NCBI GenBank assembly: GCA_036570465.1
Contig: DATCYD010000030.1
Coordinates: forward strand, 1 to 23,401
Source: Anseongella sp036570465
Lineage (GTDB): Bacteria; Bacteroidota; Bacteroidia; Sphingobacteriales; Sphingobacteriaceae
Direction: 5' to 3'
Length of the DNA: 23,401 nucleotides
This document shows, in pieces, positions 15,751 through 23,401 of this stretch. The stretch's first letter is position 1. Each line of letters opens with the position of its first letter. The translations under genes were made by a program, and so were the position numbers. The notes beneath the pieces are model-generated. The model ran no database searches, was not told the origin of the DNA, and saw nothing but the letters and a program-made list of their open reading frames with translations.

Positions 15751-17100
15751 ATGGAAATGCCACCCGGAAAAGTACTGGGTTCCGTGCCACCGTCCGGTCC
15801 CGAAAAATCTCTAGGTAACGCAGATGCCCTGGCGCTGATCGTAGGTATCGTGGTGGGCGCGGGTATTTTCCGTACACCATCCCTGGTGGCGTCCAATACC
15901 GGCAATGACGTGATGTTCCTGGCAGCCTGGTTGATTGGCGGGCTGGTATCGTTGAACGGAGCCCTTTGCTATGCCGAGTTAACGACAACTTTTCCGCATA
16001 CCGGCGGTGATTATCATTTTCTTTCCAGGGCTTTTGGTAAACGAATGGCTTTTTTGTTTGCCTGGGCAAGAATGAGTGTGATCCAGACAGGTTCCATTGC
16101 TATGCTCGCTTTTATTTTCGGAGATTTTTTTTCACAGGTAGTGTATCTGGGCCCCTTTTCTGCGGTAATCTATGCCAGTGCAGCCGTGATTGTGTTAACG
16201 GGTATCAATATTGCCGGCTTGCGCACCGGTACAGGTACTCAGAAGGCGCTCACCGCTGTGGAGGTACTGGGAGTATTGCTCGTAGCGGCTGCGGGGTTCT
16301 TTTTTGCCCCTCCCCATACTATTCCGGATGTCCACGGGAGCGGGCTGGTATCAGCAACTTCCGGTGTTTCTTCATCCACGGGACTGGCCATGGTGTTTGT
16401 ACTGCTCACGTTCGGAGGCTGGAACGAGGCGGCTTATATATCGGCTGAATTACGCCGCGGGAATAAGGGTATGGTTAGCGTGCTGATCGGTGGCTTGTTC
16501 GTCATTACTCTGCTTTATTTGCTGGTGAATTGGGCCTACCTCCGGGTATTAGGAATAAACGGGGTATCCGATACAGAAACCGTAGCCGCGGAGGTGATGC
16601 GACTGGCATTTGGAGAGGCCGGGTTGGTGGCTATTGGCGTGCTGGTGGCCGTTTCTGCCCTTACTTCGGCAAACGCGTCTATTTTTACAGGTGCGAGGTC
16701 CAATTACGCCCTTGGAAGAGATTTTCCTTCGTTCAGAATGCTGGGTACCTGGAACAAGCGGGCTTCCGGTCCGGTGAACGCCTTCCTGGTGCAGGGATTG
16801 ATCTCTCTCGCGCTGGTTGGGCTTGGTTTCATTACACGAAAGGGTTTTGAGACTATCGTAGAATATACAGCGCCGGTTTTCTGGTTCTTTTTCCTGATGA
16901 CAGGTATTTCTCTGATGGTGCTCCGAAAGAAAGAACCGGAAAAACCGAGGCCTTTCCGTGTTCCGCTCTACCCCTGGGTACCGTTGGTCTTTTGTGGCAC
17001 CAGCGCCTGGCTGCTGTATTCCAGCCTGGCATATACCGGTCCTGGAGCATTGGTGGGTGTAGCTGTTCTTTTTGCCGGCATCGGGTTGATGTCAAAATAA
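15751..17100 (+). CDS. APC-family amino acid permease
   Basis: A 449-residue inner-membrane protein with about twelve hydrophobic helices. Helix 1 carries the family's substrate-binding break GAGIF at 36-40 (ALALIVGIVVGAGIFRTPSLVAS). Further APC features are LNGALCYAELTTTFPHTGGDYHFL in helices 2-3, and FGGWNEAAYISAELRRGNKGM in the middle, typical of the LAT/APC group of amino-acid transporters. The last helices follow a basic loop RKKEPEKPRPFRVPLYPWVPL. The substrate cannot be decided from sequence. An in-frame TAA at 15745 fixes the start at 15751 or the ATG at 15757. It is 51 bases after DUF4202 on the same strand; co-transcription is possible. Confidence 0.92.
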   Translation: MEMPPGKVLGSVPPSGPEKSLGNADALALIVGIVVGAGIFRTPSLVASNTGNDVMFLAAWLIGGLVSLNGALCYAELTTTFPHTGGDYHFLSRAFGKRMAFLFAWARMSVIQTGSIAMLAFIFGDFFSQVVYLGPFSAVIYASAAVIVLTGINIAGLRTGTGTQKALTAVEVLGVLLVAAAGFFFAPPHTIPDVHGSGLVSATSGVSSSTGLAMVFVLLTFGGWNEAAYISAELRRGNKGMVSVLIGGLFVITLLYLLVNWAYLRVLGINGVSDTETVAAEVMRLAFGEAGLVAIGVLVAVSALTSANASIFTGARSNYALGRDFPSFRMLGTWNKRASGPVNAFLVQGLISLALVGLGFITRKGFETIVEYTAPVFWFFFLMTGISLMVLRKKEPEKPRPFRVPLYPWVPLVFCGTSAWLLYSSLAYTGPGALVGVAVLFAGIGLMSK

Positions 17101-17168
17101 AATATGAGATCAAACGTTTTTTTAAGAATAACGTTTCAAAAAGGACAGTCTTTCAAATTGTTACGGGT

Positions 17169-17708
17169 ATGGAAAGATTAAAGAGCACCTGGAAGATTTT
17201 GTTACTTATTGCGTGCATAATAAGCACCGTCAACGCGCAGGAAACACCTGATCTGGATGTTCCTTATGTTCCTACCAGCCAGGAAGTGGTAAACGCCATG
17301 CTGGATCTGGCCGGAGTAACCGCCAGGGATGTAGTGTATGATCTGGGTTGTGGAGACGGGCGTATTGTTATCACAGCGGCAAAAAAGTATGGAGCTACAG
17401 GTACAGGCATTGATATTGACCCTGAACGGATCACTGAGGCCACGGAGAATGCAAAAAAGGCTGGCGTCGGAAAAAAGGTGAAATTCATTAAGGCAGACCT
17501 TTTTGAATCGGATTTTAGTGAGGCTTCGGTAGTTACGTTATATTTATTATCAACGATTAATATGAAACTGCGTCCCATCTTGCTCAAACAGCTTAAACCC
17601 GGGACACGGATTGTTTCACACGCCTTTGATATGGGGGACTGGGAACCCGATGAAACCCGAACGGTAAACGGCACCCGTATCTATTTATGGACCGTACCTG
17701 AAAAATGA
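17169..17708 (+). CDS. class I SAM-dependent methyltransferase with N-terminal signal peptide
   Basis: A 179-residue protein. I chose the ATG at 17169: from here residues 1-23 form a clear signal peptide (MERLKSTWKILLLIACIIST, cleavage after NA and before QET). The frame is open further upstream, but that part overlaps the permease gene and looks like noise. The mature part begins with DVPYVPTSQEVVNAML, then motif I VYDLGCGDGR (56-65), the acidic ribose-binding residue in GIDIDPE (80-86), and KADLFE (108-113). These are intact SAM-binding features. The acceptor substrate is unknown. Similar exported methyltransferase-like proteins are known in several phyla, though SAM is not expected outside the cytoplasm. 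The stop overlaps a downstream in-frame ATG (ATGA at 17705-17708), which may couple it to the next gene. Confidence 0.87.
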   Translation: MERLKSTWKILLLIACIISTVNAQETPDLDVPYVPTSQEVVNAMLDLAGVTARDVVYDLGCGDGRIVITAAKKYGATGTGIDIDPERITEATENAKKAGVGKKVKFIKADLFESDFSEASVVTLYLLSTINMKLRPILLKQLKPGTRIVSHAFDMGDWEPDETRTVNGTRIYLWTVPEK

Positions 17709-17770
17709 TCGTTCAGGGTATGCCTATGTTCGCTTGCAATGAGAAATATTTTATGATGGGAAGGATTAAG

Positions 17771-18661
17771 ATGAAGAGGAAAAGCAAAGTTACATGCTAC
17801 CTGGGAGGGATGTTGTTGTTGGGGGGAATAATCAGTGCCGGTGCTATCAGCGCCTGGACGGTAGCGCCGGGGTCTATCACGATCAATGTGGATTCTGTCG
17901 GATCTTCGGGCGGTTCAGCTGCATCACACCGCCGGCCGGTTGACGAAATCCCGGGTGAGACTAAAATTAACACAGTAAGTTATGCGCAGCGTGTAAAGGA
18001 GTTTTACGGGGAATTTTCCCTGGCAAAAACAGGACTTGATATTTCGGTTTTCAGGCAAGCGCTAACCGGCTTTTATAATCTCAAGGCTATGGGTCGTGTC
18101 CCCGAGGGTAAACAGGTGCTTAGTATTGTCGATTTTACCAAACCCAGTCGGGAGAAGCGCTTGTGGATCATCGACCTTGAGGAAAAGCGTCTGCTATACC
18201 ATACCCTGGTTGCCCATGGAAAGGGTAGTGGAGGTGCTATTGCCACCCGCTTTTCAAATACCACATCTTCCCATCAAAGTAGCCTGGGCTTTTACGTAAC
18301 CGGAGAGGTTTATAGAGGGAAACACGGACGATCACTTCGTCTGGACGGCATGGATCCGGGTTTCAACTGTAACGCCCGTGACCGTGCCATTGTTCTGCAT
18401 GGGGCCAGCTACGTGAGTCAATCTTTCATTCAACGGGCAGGCAGGCTGGGAAGAAGCTTCGGCTGTCCAGCGGTTCCGGAGGCTTTAAGTGATGGCATCA
18501 TCGATCATATCAAAGGAAAAACCGTTCTGTTTATTCACGGTCCCGGAGACAGGTACCGGTCCGCTTACCTGGATACTGCTGCTGCGGCCGGTTACAGCCG
18601 TTTGGCAGGGAAGATAGCGGTGGCTTTCAGCTCTTCCAGTACCAGTTTATCCAGGCCATAA
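17771..18661 (+). CDS. murein L,D-transpeptidase catalytic domain protein (YkuD_2 type)
   Basis: Exported or membrane-anchored peptidoglycan enzyme of 296 residues. ATG 17771 gives a basic start and one hydrophobic segment (MKRKSKVTCYLGGMLLLGG) that may be a signal anchor. ATGs at 17753, 17756 and 17705 are in frame; the one at 17705 overlaps the methyltransferase stop. The catalytic part has WIIDLEEKRLLYHTLVAHG, then RAIVLHGASYVS with H210 and GRSFGCPAVP with C232 as the nucleophile. This HG...GRSxGCP pattern marks the YkuD_2 (PF13645) group, not the standard SHGCVRL enzymes. It probably makes 3-3 cross-links or tethers proteins to peptidoglycan. The last 23 codons overlap the opposite-strand L,D-transpeptidase gene, and the Ser-rich tail (AFSSSSTSLSRP) may be a non-conserved extension. 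Confidence 0.88.
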   Translation: MKRKSKVTCYLGGMLLLGGIISAGAISAWTVAPGSITINVDSVGSSGGSAASHRRPVDEIPGETKINTVSYAQRVKEFYGEFSLAKTGLDISVFRQALTGFYNLKAMGRVPEGKQVLSIVDFTKPSREKRLWIIDLEEKRLLYHTLVAHGKGSGGAIATRFSNTTSSHQSSLGFYVTGEVYRGKHGRSLRLDGMDPGFNCNARDRAIVLHGASYVSQSFIQRAGRLGRSFGCPAVPEALSDGIIDHIKGKTVLFIHGPGDRYRSAYLDTAAAAGYSRLAGKIAVAFSSSSTSLSRP

Positions 18662-20091
18662 ACATCCGGAAATACCTGGAGCCTGCCGTTCTGATTGATG
18701 TGGAACGTGTAATAGGTCAGGTAAACCGGAATTTCCTGCGGTAGTTTAATATTCCGGGCCTCGGGATCCTTTTTGCTCATTTCTGATTTGATCTTTTCAA
18801 ATCCGGGCCCCTCGCCGAACAAGGCGCGAGCCAGTTCCAGGGGTTTTTCCAACCTCACGCACCCATGGCTGACTGCGCGTTTTTCTTTATCGAAAGCCGC
18901 TTTTGCCGGGGTGTCGTGCAGGTAAACACTGCTCTGGTTATCGAAAAGAAACTTGATCTTACCAAGAGCGTTTTTACTTCCCGGGCGCTGTTTGAAACGA
19001 TAGGCTGAATTTTTCCCGCTTACTTCATCCCAATTGATCTTTCGCGAATCTTCAATCTTTTCTCCGTTTCTGTACACGTCAATATTGGCATTTTCCAGGT
19101 AATAGGGATCAGCAGCAGCAAGAGACATAATTTCCCTGGATGCTATACTTTCAGGGATGTTCCAGACCGGATTAACCTGGACCCGTTCAATCAGACTGTT
19201 CAATTGTGGCGTTTGCCAGCGCCGGCTTGGTTCACCAACACATACTTTCATGTCCAGGACAGGTTTTCCATTTTCCATTACATAGAGGCGGTAAGCGGCA
19301 ATATTCACTTCAACATATTTACCTGCTTCCCTGAGGGAGTCAGGTTGTGTTTTCCAGCGAAGACGCTCCAGATTCACCACCAGTGTTTGTCGAAGGGTTC
19401 CCCCGGAAGTAGTATCAACTGCTGCGTTTTCAGCCGGTTCCTGCAAGCGTGCCAGTTCTTTTTGAAGAAAGAGGTATTCCGGGCGCACTGGCTGAATGCT
19501 GTCCAGCCAGCTTTCCGGCTCCCGGGCATTGAACAAACGGTCCATGGAAGCGCTGTCCGGCCGGCCGGTGTCTGTGTAATAACGAGGATAAATTTTCGAA
19601 GGGTTGGTGATTCCAAACAGAAGTGCGTTGGAATATCGGGCCAGTGTGCCGGCCAGCTGCAATTCTAGTTCAGCTACCATTTCTGCGGTGGCTTCAGGCG
19701 TAGCCAATGCTTTTCTGTTTTGAAGAGTATCCATTAATTCCAGAAGGCGATTGGGCCGGAATATGACCGGATCCAGGCCATGTTCGCCTGCCGCATTGAT
19801 GTGTTCCAGAAGTAATTCCATTCCATTTCCAGGAAGATATCGTTGCAGAAATACCGGCGTATAAGAGCGGTTATGGTAACCCGCGGCAAGCAGCGTCCCG
19901 GTTTCCGTGTTTCGTGCTTTTAATAGTTTTTTCTCGAGGAAAGGAGCCACTTCCTCCAGGCTCAGATGCTTTAGAGATGGGTTATTAAATTTCCGGGAAA
20001 GGGCCTTTCCAAAGTCAGGTGTCTGCTGGCAGGAGCTAATCACCAGGATCATTGCTGTGATCAGAATGAGATTTGACTTGAGTTGCAACAT
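18592..20091 (-). CDS. YcbB-like L,D-transpeptidase, lipoprotein
   Basis: A 499-residue exported enzyme. The signal peptide ends with the lipobox VISSC, so C21 would be lipidated. The scaffold domain (about 40-235) includes EHGLDPVIF and ARYSNALLFG. The YkuD catalytic domain covers about 259-435, starting KYVEVNIAAYRLYVMENGKPV. Its active site is in KRAVSHGCVRLEKPLELA, with H409 and C411. It includes the WNIPESIASREI region and the loop VYLHDTP that are typical of the LdtD/YcbB group, which forms 3-3 cross-links in peptidoglycan. I see no clear peptidoglycan-binding (PF01471) domain, unlike E. coli YcbB. Its 3' end overlaps the convergent YkuD_2 gene by 70 bases. It is divergent from proB, with 91 bases between. 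Confidence 0.92.
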   Translation of the reverse strand: MLQLKSNLILITAMILVISSCQQTPDFGKALSRKFNNPSLKHLSLEEVAPFLEKKLLKARNTETGTLLAAGYHNRSYTPVFLQRYLPGNGMELLLEHINAAGEHGLDPVIFRPNRLLELMDTLQNRKALATPEATAEMVAELELQLAGTLARYSNALLFGITNPSKIYPRYYTDTGRPDSASMDRLFNAREPESWLDSIQPVRPEYLFLQKELARLQEPAENAAVDTTSGGTLRQTLVVNLERLRWKTQPDSLREAGKYVEVNIAAYRLYVMENGKPVLDMKVCVGEPSRRWQTPQLNSLIERVQVNPVWNIPESIASREIMSLAAADPYYLENANIDVYRNGEKIEDSRKINWDEVSGKNSAYRFKQRPGSKNALGKIKFLFDNQSSVYLHDTPAKAAFDKEKRAVSHGCVRLEKPLELARALFGEGPGFEKIKSEMSKKDPEARNIKLPQEIPVYLTYYTFHINQNGRLQVFPDVYGLDKLVLEELKATAIFPAKRL

Positions 20092-20182
20092 CCGGTTTGT
20101 GTTTTACATAAAGGTTGAAAAATTCATGCCAGAACCATTTTTTCATGAAAACTTCACGTACATTTACGGTTTTGATCACGTC

Positions 20183-21259
20183 ATGCAATTACCCTATAAA
20201 CGAATTATCGTTAAGATTGGATCCAATGTGCTTACCCGAAAGGATCGTTTGCCCGATCTGGAGCGAATTGAGCAACTTGTGGAGCAGGTGGCTCGTTTAC
20301 GTAAGGAAGGGATGGAAATTATTCTGGTGTCTTCCGGGGCGGTGGCTTTCGGAAGAAGTCTGATCAATGATTCTGGAAAATACGACACCGTGGCTGCCAG
20401 GCAGTTGCTGGCTTCTACCGGACAGGTACATCTGATCAATGCATTTGCCCGATTTTTTGCCCAGCATCAGACGCTGTGTTCGCAGGTGCTGGTCACCAAG
20501 GAAGATTTCCGCGACCGGCTGCACTACCTTCACATGAAGAATTGTTTTGAGATATTACTTCAGCACAACGTAGTTCCGGTGGTGAACGAGAATGACGTGA
20601 TCTCGGTTACTGAGCTGATGTTTACTGATAATGATGAACTTGCCGGGCTGATTGCCTCGATGCTGAACGCTCAGGCCCTGCTTATATTAACCAATGTGGA
20701 TGGGATTTTCCGGGGAGTTCCCGGGGAAGAGGGCTCGGAATTAATCGAAGAGGTGCACGATTCGTCCATGGTGTTTTCTTCCTTTGTTTCTGCGCACCGT
20801 TCCCAGTTTGGCAGGGGGGGGATGATCACCAAGTCCGGAATTGCCAAAAAAGCAGCCGCACTGGGTATTTCAGTGCATATCGCCAATGGAACCGCACCCG
20901 ATGTCCTGACCCGAGTGCTGAATGGCTCCATTCCCCACACTCGTTTTCTGCCCAAAAAGAGCGCTTCCGGCAAAAAAAAGTGGATTGCCCATGCCGGACA
21001 CAACGCGAAAGGTTCGGTTTTGATCAACGAAGGGGCAAAGCAAGCGCTGACTTCGGCGCGTGCCAACAGCTTGCTGCCGGTGGGCATCGTTTCCGTGAAA
21101 GCGGATTTCCAGAAAGGAGATGTTATTCGCCTTATGGATGAGGAGGGCACACTGGTAGGTTTGGGAATCGCAGAATACGGTTCGGAAAAGGCCCGGGAAC
21201 GGCTGGGGCAAAAAAAGCAAAAACCGCTGGTGCATTACGATTATTTATTTTTACTTTGA
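20183..21259 (+). CDS. proB: glutamate 5-kinase
   Basis: Phosphorylates glutamate to gamma-glutamyl phosphate, the first step of proline synthesis, in the cytoplasm. From ATG 20183 the product is 358 residues, the usual length, with the normal N-terminus MQLPYKRIIVKIGSNVLTR. In-frame ATG codons upstream (for example 20126) would add an unlikely tail. The amino acid kinase domain covers about 1-255, with VSSGAVAFG, VPVVNENDVISV, DNDELAGLIA and FGRGGMITKSGIAKKAA, matching the family motifs. A PUA domain lies at about 265-358 (NAKGSVLINEGAKQAL and GLGIAEYGSEKARE). proA starts six bases later, so they form one unit. In many bacteria proline inhibits this enzyme; nothing in the sequence tests that here. 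Confidence 0.96.
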   Translation: MQLPYKRIIVKIGSNVLTRKDRLPDLERIEQLVEQVARLRKEGMEIILVSSGAVAFGRSLINDSGKYDTVAARQLLASTGQVHLINAFARFFAQHQTLCSQVLVTKEDFRDRLHYLHMKNCFEILLQHNVVPVVNENDVISVTELMFTDNDELAGLIASMLNAQALLILTNVDGIFRGVPGEEGSELIEEVHDSSMVFSSFVSAHRSQFGRGGMITKSGIAKKAAALGISVHIANGTAPDVLTRVLNGSIPHTRFLPKKSASGKKKWIAHAGHNAKGSVLINEGAKQALTSARANSLLPVGIVSVKADFQKGDVIRLMDEEGTLVGLGIAEYGSEKARERLGQKKQKPLVHYDYLFLL

Positions 21260-21265
21260 AAAGAC

Positions 21266-22516
21266 ATGGAATACAGTGCATTTTTTGAAAAGGCCCGGGC
21301 AGCATCCCGGGATATGGTCAGCCTGGAGGCTGGATCTGTTATTCAGGTGCTGAAAGATGTTTCGCAGGCGGCTGTCGAAAAAACCGAGTTCCTCCTGCAG
21401 GAAAATAAAAAGGACCTGGCGCGCATGGATCCGTCCGATCCGCGCTATGACCGGTTGAAACTGACTACCGAACGAATTGCTGGTATCGCCGCCGATATTG
21501 CCCGTGTTAGTGAACTTCCGGATCCGCTTAGACGCGTTTTATCTGAAGGAAAACTGGAGAACGGCTTGCAGGTTTCCCGGGTGAGTGTACCCCTGGGCGT
21601 GGTAGGCATTGTATATGAAGCCCGGCCAAACGTAACGTTTGATGTATTTGCCCTCTGTTTTAAAACAGGCAATGTAGCGGTACTTAAAGGCGGAAGCGAT
21701 GCGGCAGCTTCTAACCGGGCCATTATCTCGGTCATTCATGAAGTGCTAAACCGGCATGGCATGAACCCTAACATGGCCACCTTGCTTCCTCCGGAACGGG
21801 AAAGTACAGAAGCCTTACTGGGCGCCGTGGGATATATCGATGTGGTTATTCCCAGGGGAAGTCAAAACCTGATCAATTATGTACGTGAGCATGCAAAAGT
21901 GCCGGTCATTGAGACAGGCGCTGGGATTGTTCATACTTATTTTGATGAAAGCGCTGATCTGGAAGCTGGTGCAGCCATTATCCTGAACGCAAAAACACGC
22001 CGTCCAAGTGTGTGCAATGCGCTTGACTGTTTGCTGGTTCACCGGAGCCGGACTTCCGACCTGCCTGTATTGCTGAAATCCATGGCCGAAAATGAAGTAG
22101 TTTTGTATGCTGACGGCCCTGCCTGGCAGGCGCTGAAAGAGGCATATCCCGCTCGCCTTCTGAACGAGGCAAAACCCGAACATTTCGGGACGGAATTCCT
22201 TTCTCTGAAAATGGCTGTAAAAACCGTCGAAGATTTGCCGGATGCCCTGGAGCACATTGCCCGATACAGCTCAAGACACAGTGAGGCGATCCTGTCGAAC
22301 GATGCAGATCATATTGAGCATTTTCTGCGCTCGGTGGATGCGGCGGCGGTATATGCCAACACCTCTACCGCGTTTACTGACGGCGCTCAGTTTGGACTGG
22401 GAGCGGAGATCGGGATCAGTACACAGAAACTTCATGCCCGGGGTCCCATGGGGCTGGATGAATTAACCAGTTACAAGTGGATCGTCCGTGGAGAAGGCCA
22501 GGTGCGGCCTGTCTGA
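21266..22516 (+). CDS. proA: gamma-glutamyl phosphate reductase
   Basis: Reduces gamma-glutamyl phosphate with NADPH to glutamate semialdehyde, the second step of proline synthesis; ProB and ProA probably act together because the intermediate is unstable. The 416 residues are the normal length. It is an aldehyde dehydrogenase-fold protein with GIVYEARPNVTFDVFALCFK (114-133), VLKGGSDAAASN (139-150), VIPRGSQNLI and PVIETGAGIVH. The catalytic cysteine is C250 in RRPSVCNALDCLLVH. The C-terminal part has ANTSTAFTDGAQFGLGAEIG and STQKLHARGPMGL, both typical. The Gly-Ala-Gly in ETGAGIVH replaces the common ETGVGNCH, but the region is otherwise intact. The proC gene for the last step is not in the window. 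Confidence 0.97.
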   Translation: MEYSAFFEKARAASRDMVSLEAGSVIQVLKDVSQAAVEKTEFLLQENKKDLARMDPSDPRYDRLKLTTERIAGIAADIARVSELPDPLRRVLSEGKLENGLQVSRVSVPLGVVGIVYEARPNVTFDVFALCFKTGNVAVLKGGSDAAASNRAIISVIHEVLNRHGMNPNMATLLPPERESTEALLGAVGYIDVVIPRGSQNLINYVREHAKVPVIETGAGIVHTYFDESADLEAGAAIILNAKTRRPSVCNALDCLLVHRSRTSDLPVLLKSMAENEVVLYADGPAWQALKEAYPARLLNEAKPEHFGTEFLSLKMAVKTVEDLPDALEHIARYSSRHSEAILSNDADHIEHFLRSVDAAAVYANTSTAFTDGAQFGLGAEIGISTQKLHARGPMGLDELTSYKWIVRGEGQVRPV

Positions 22517-23401
22517 ATGGGTAACATACAGGATATTCTTAAAACTTACTGGGGCTTTGAAAACTTCCGGCCGCTGCAGGAAGACATTATCCGGTCGGTA
22601 CTTGATGGAAACGATACCCTGGCGCTGATGCCTACCGGCGGAGGAAAGTCCGTTTGTTACCAGGTGCCGGCGCTAGCCCGGCCGGGCATCTGTATTGTGG
22701 TGTCGCCACTGATCGCCCTGATGAAGGATCAGGTTGAACAGCTCCGTAAACGAGGTATAAAAGCGGTAGCGATCTTTTCAGGTATGCAGCTTCAGGAAAT
22801 AGACACCTTGCTTGACAATTGCATCTACGGGCCTGTCAAATTCCTGTACCTTTCACCTGAACGACTTAAAACAGAACTGGCCCGGGAACGCATCAGCCGG
22901 ATGAATGTAAGCCTGATCGCTGTGGATGAAGCACATTGTATTTCCCAGTGGGGGCATGATTTCAGGCCGGCTTATCTGGAAATTGCTTCCCTGCGTGACC
23001 TTCATCCGGAAGTGCCCTTTCTGGCCCTGACAGCCACGGCAACCAGAAGTGTGGAAGCGGATATTTGCCGGCAGTTACATTTCCGGAAGGACACCGTGAT
23101 GCGCACCAGCTTTGCGCGGCGAAACCTGGCTTATCTGGTATTACAGGAAGAGAACAAACGAGGACGACTTTTGAATGTATGCCGGAGACAGGAGGGTACA
23201 GGTATTGTGTACGTCCGTAACCGCCGGCAAACGGAAGAGACCGCATCATTCCTGAGAAAAAATGGCATTTCCGCTGCCTGCTACCATGCAGGTATGGCTG
23301 TAAAAAAGCGGGAGTCCGCCCAGGATGGTTGGTTGCAGGGCAAGATCCGGGTGATGGTGGCTACCAATGCCTTTGGAATGGGGATTGATAAACCGGATGT
23401 G
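22517..23401 (+). CDS. recQ: ATP-dependent DNA helicase RecQ, N-terminal part (3' end outside window)
   Basis: A 3'-5' DNA helicase of superfamily 2 acting in recombination and repair. The ATG at 22517 immediately follows the proA TGA, with no gap, so it is in the proBA operon and probably translated by re-initiation. 295 codons are visible before the window ends. Motifs in order are: motif 0 FENFRPLQ at 14-21, Walker A MPTGGGKS at 38-45, DEAH at 137-140 followed by the RecQ-specific loop CISQWGHDFR, LALTATAT at 169-176, VYVRNRRQTEE, and motif V VMVATNAFGMGIDKPDV at the window edge. The RQC and HRDC domains, if present, lie outside. Pairing with proline genes is not a known functional link. 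Confidence 0.95.
   Translation, partial: MGNIQDILKTYWGFENFRPLQEDIIRSVLDGNDTLALMPTGGGKSVCYQVPALARPGICIVVSPLIALMKDQVEQLRKRGIKAVAIFSGMQLQEIDTLLDNCIYGPVKFLYLSPERLKTELARERISRMNVSLIAVDEAHCISQWGHDFRPAYLEIASLRDLHPEVPFLALTATATRSVEADICRQLHFRKDTVMRTSFARRNLAYLVLQEENKRGRLLNVCRRQEGTGIVYVRNRRQTEETASFLRKNGISAACYHAGMAVKKRESAQDGWLQGKIRVMVATNAFGMGIDKPDV

Noticed and set aside
15551..16069. 172-codon minus-strand frame across DUF4202 and the permease
   Set aside because: It spans the gap and is antisense to two convincing genes; the composition is that of a shadow frame, rich in Arg and Pro.
20671..21150. 159-codon minus-strand frame inside proB
   Set aside because: It is antisense to conserved kinase and PUA coding sequence, with no signal or domain of its own.
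1..23401. CRISPR arrays, transposases, phage genes, toxin-antitoxin pairs
   Set aside because: I read both strands for repeats at regular spacing, terminal inverted repeats and typical protein motifs, and found none.

Overview
The window comes from a member of the Bacteroidota. The signs are a SusC/SusD outer-membrane pair with DUF5000- and DUF4998-type lipoproteins, a Bacteroidota-type promoter (TTTG, 20 bases, TAnnTTTG) in front of the tRNA gene, few Shine-Dalgarno sequences, and a GH3-family protein. Base composition looks close to half G+C. Genus cannot be read from the sequence. There is no phage, insertion sequence, CRISPR array or obvious defence island; most of the window is ordinary chromosome.

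Layout. Positions 2-772 hold the 3' part of a GH3 acyl-adenylate-family gene, followed by a small secreted or outer-membrane barrel protein (851-1495). Then come dxr (isoprenoid MEP pathway) and rseP (site-2 protease), 21 bases apart on the + strand. A tRNA-Leu(CAA) with its own promoter and terminator follows. Next to it, on the other strand, lies the 3' end of a broken AAA-type ATPase gene (4291-4596), ended by the terminator of an MFS transporter gene. The MFS gene and gdhA (NADP-type glutamate dehydrogenase, with a non-ATG start) are both on the minus strand.

From 7561 to 15077 is a four-gene nutrient-uptake operon: SusC, SusD, a DUF4959/DUF5126/DUF5000-type lipoprotein and a DUF4998 lipoprotein. 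The last two share a similar C-terminal domain. No glycoside hydrolase or regulator is inside the window, so the substrate is unknown. A DUF4202 gene, an APC-family amino-acid permease, a methyltransferase with a signal peptide and a YkuD_2-type L,D-transpeptidase follow on the + strand. The last of these converges on, and overlaps by 70 bases, a second and unrelated-looking L,D-transpeptidase (YcbB-like lipoprotein) on the minus strand. Finally, proB-proA-recQ run as a tightly packed unit; recQ is cut by the window end.

How the genes fit together. gdhA makes glutamate from ammonium and 2-oxoglutarate, and ProB/ProA take glutamate toward proline. SusCD with its lipoproteins feeds the periplasm with a polymer-derived ligand, while the MFS and APC proteins move small solutes across the inner membrane. 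The two L,D-transpeptidases point to 3-3 cross-linking or protein anchoring in peptidoglycan. I did not find a convincing new multi-gene system. The points most worth a second look are the overlapping convergent L,D-transpeptidase genes, the secreted methyltransferase coupled to one of them, the paired SusCD-associated lipoproteins, and the ATPase remnant beside the tRNA.
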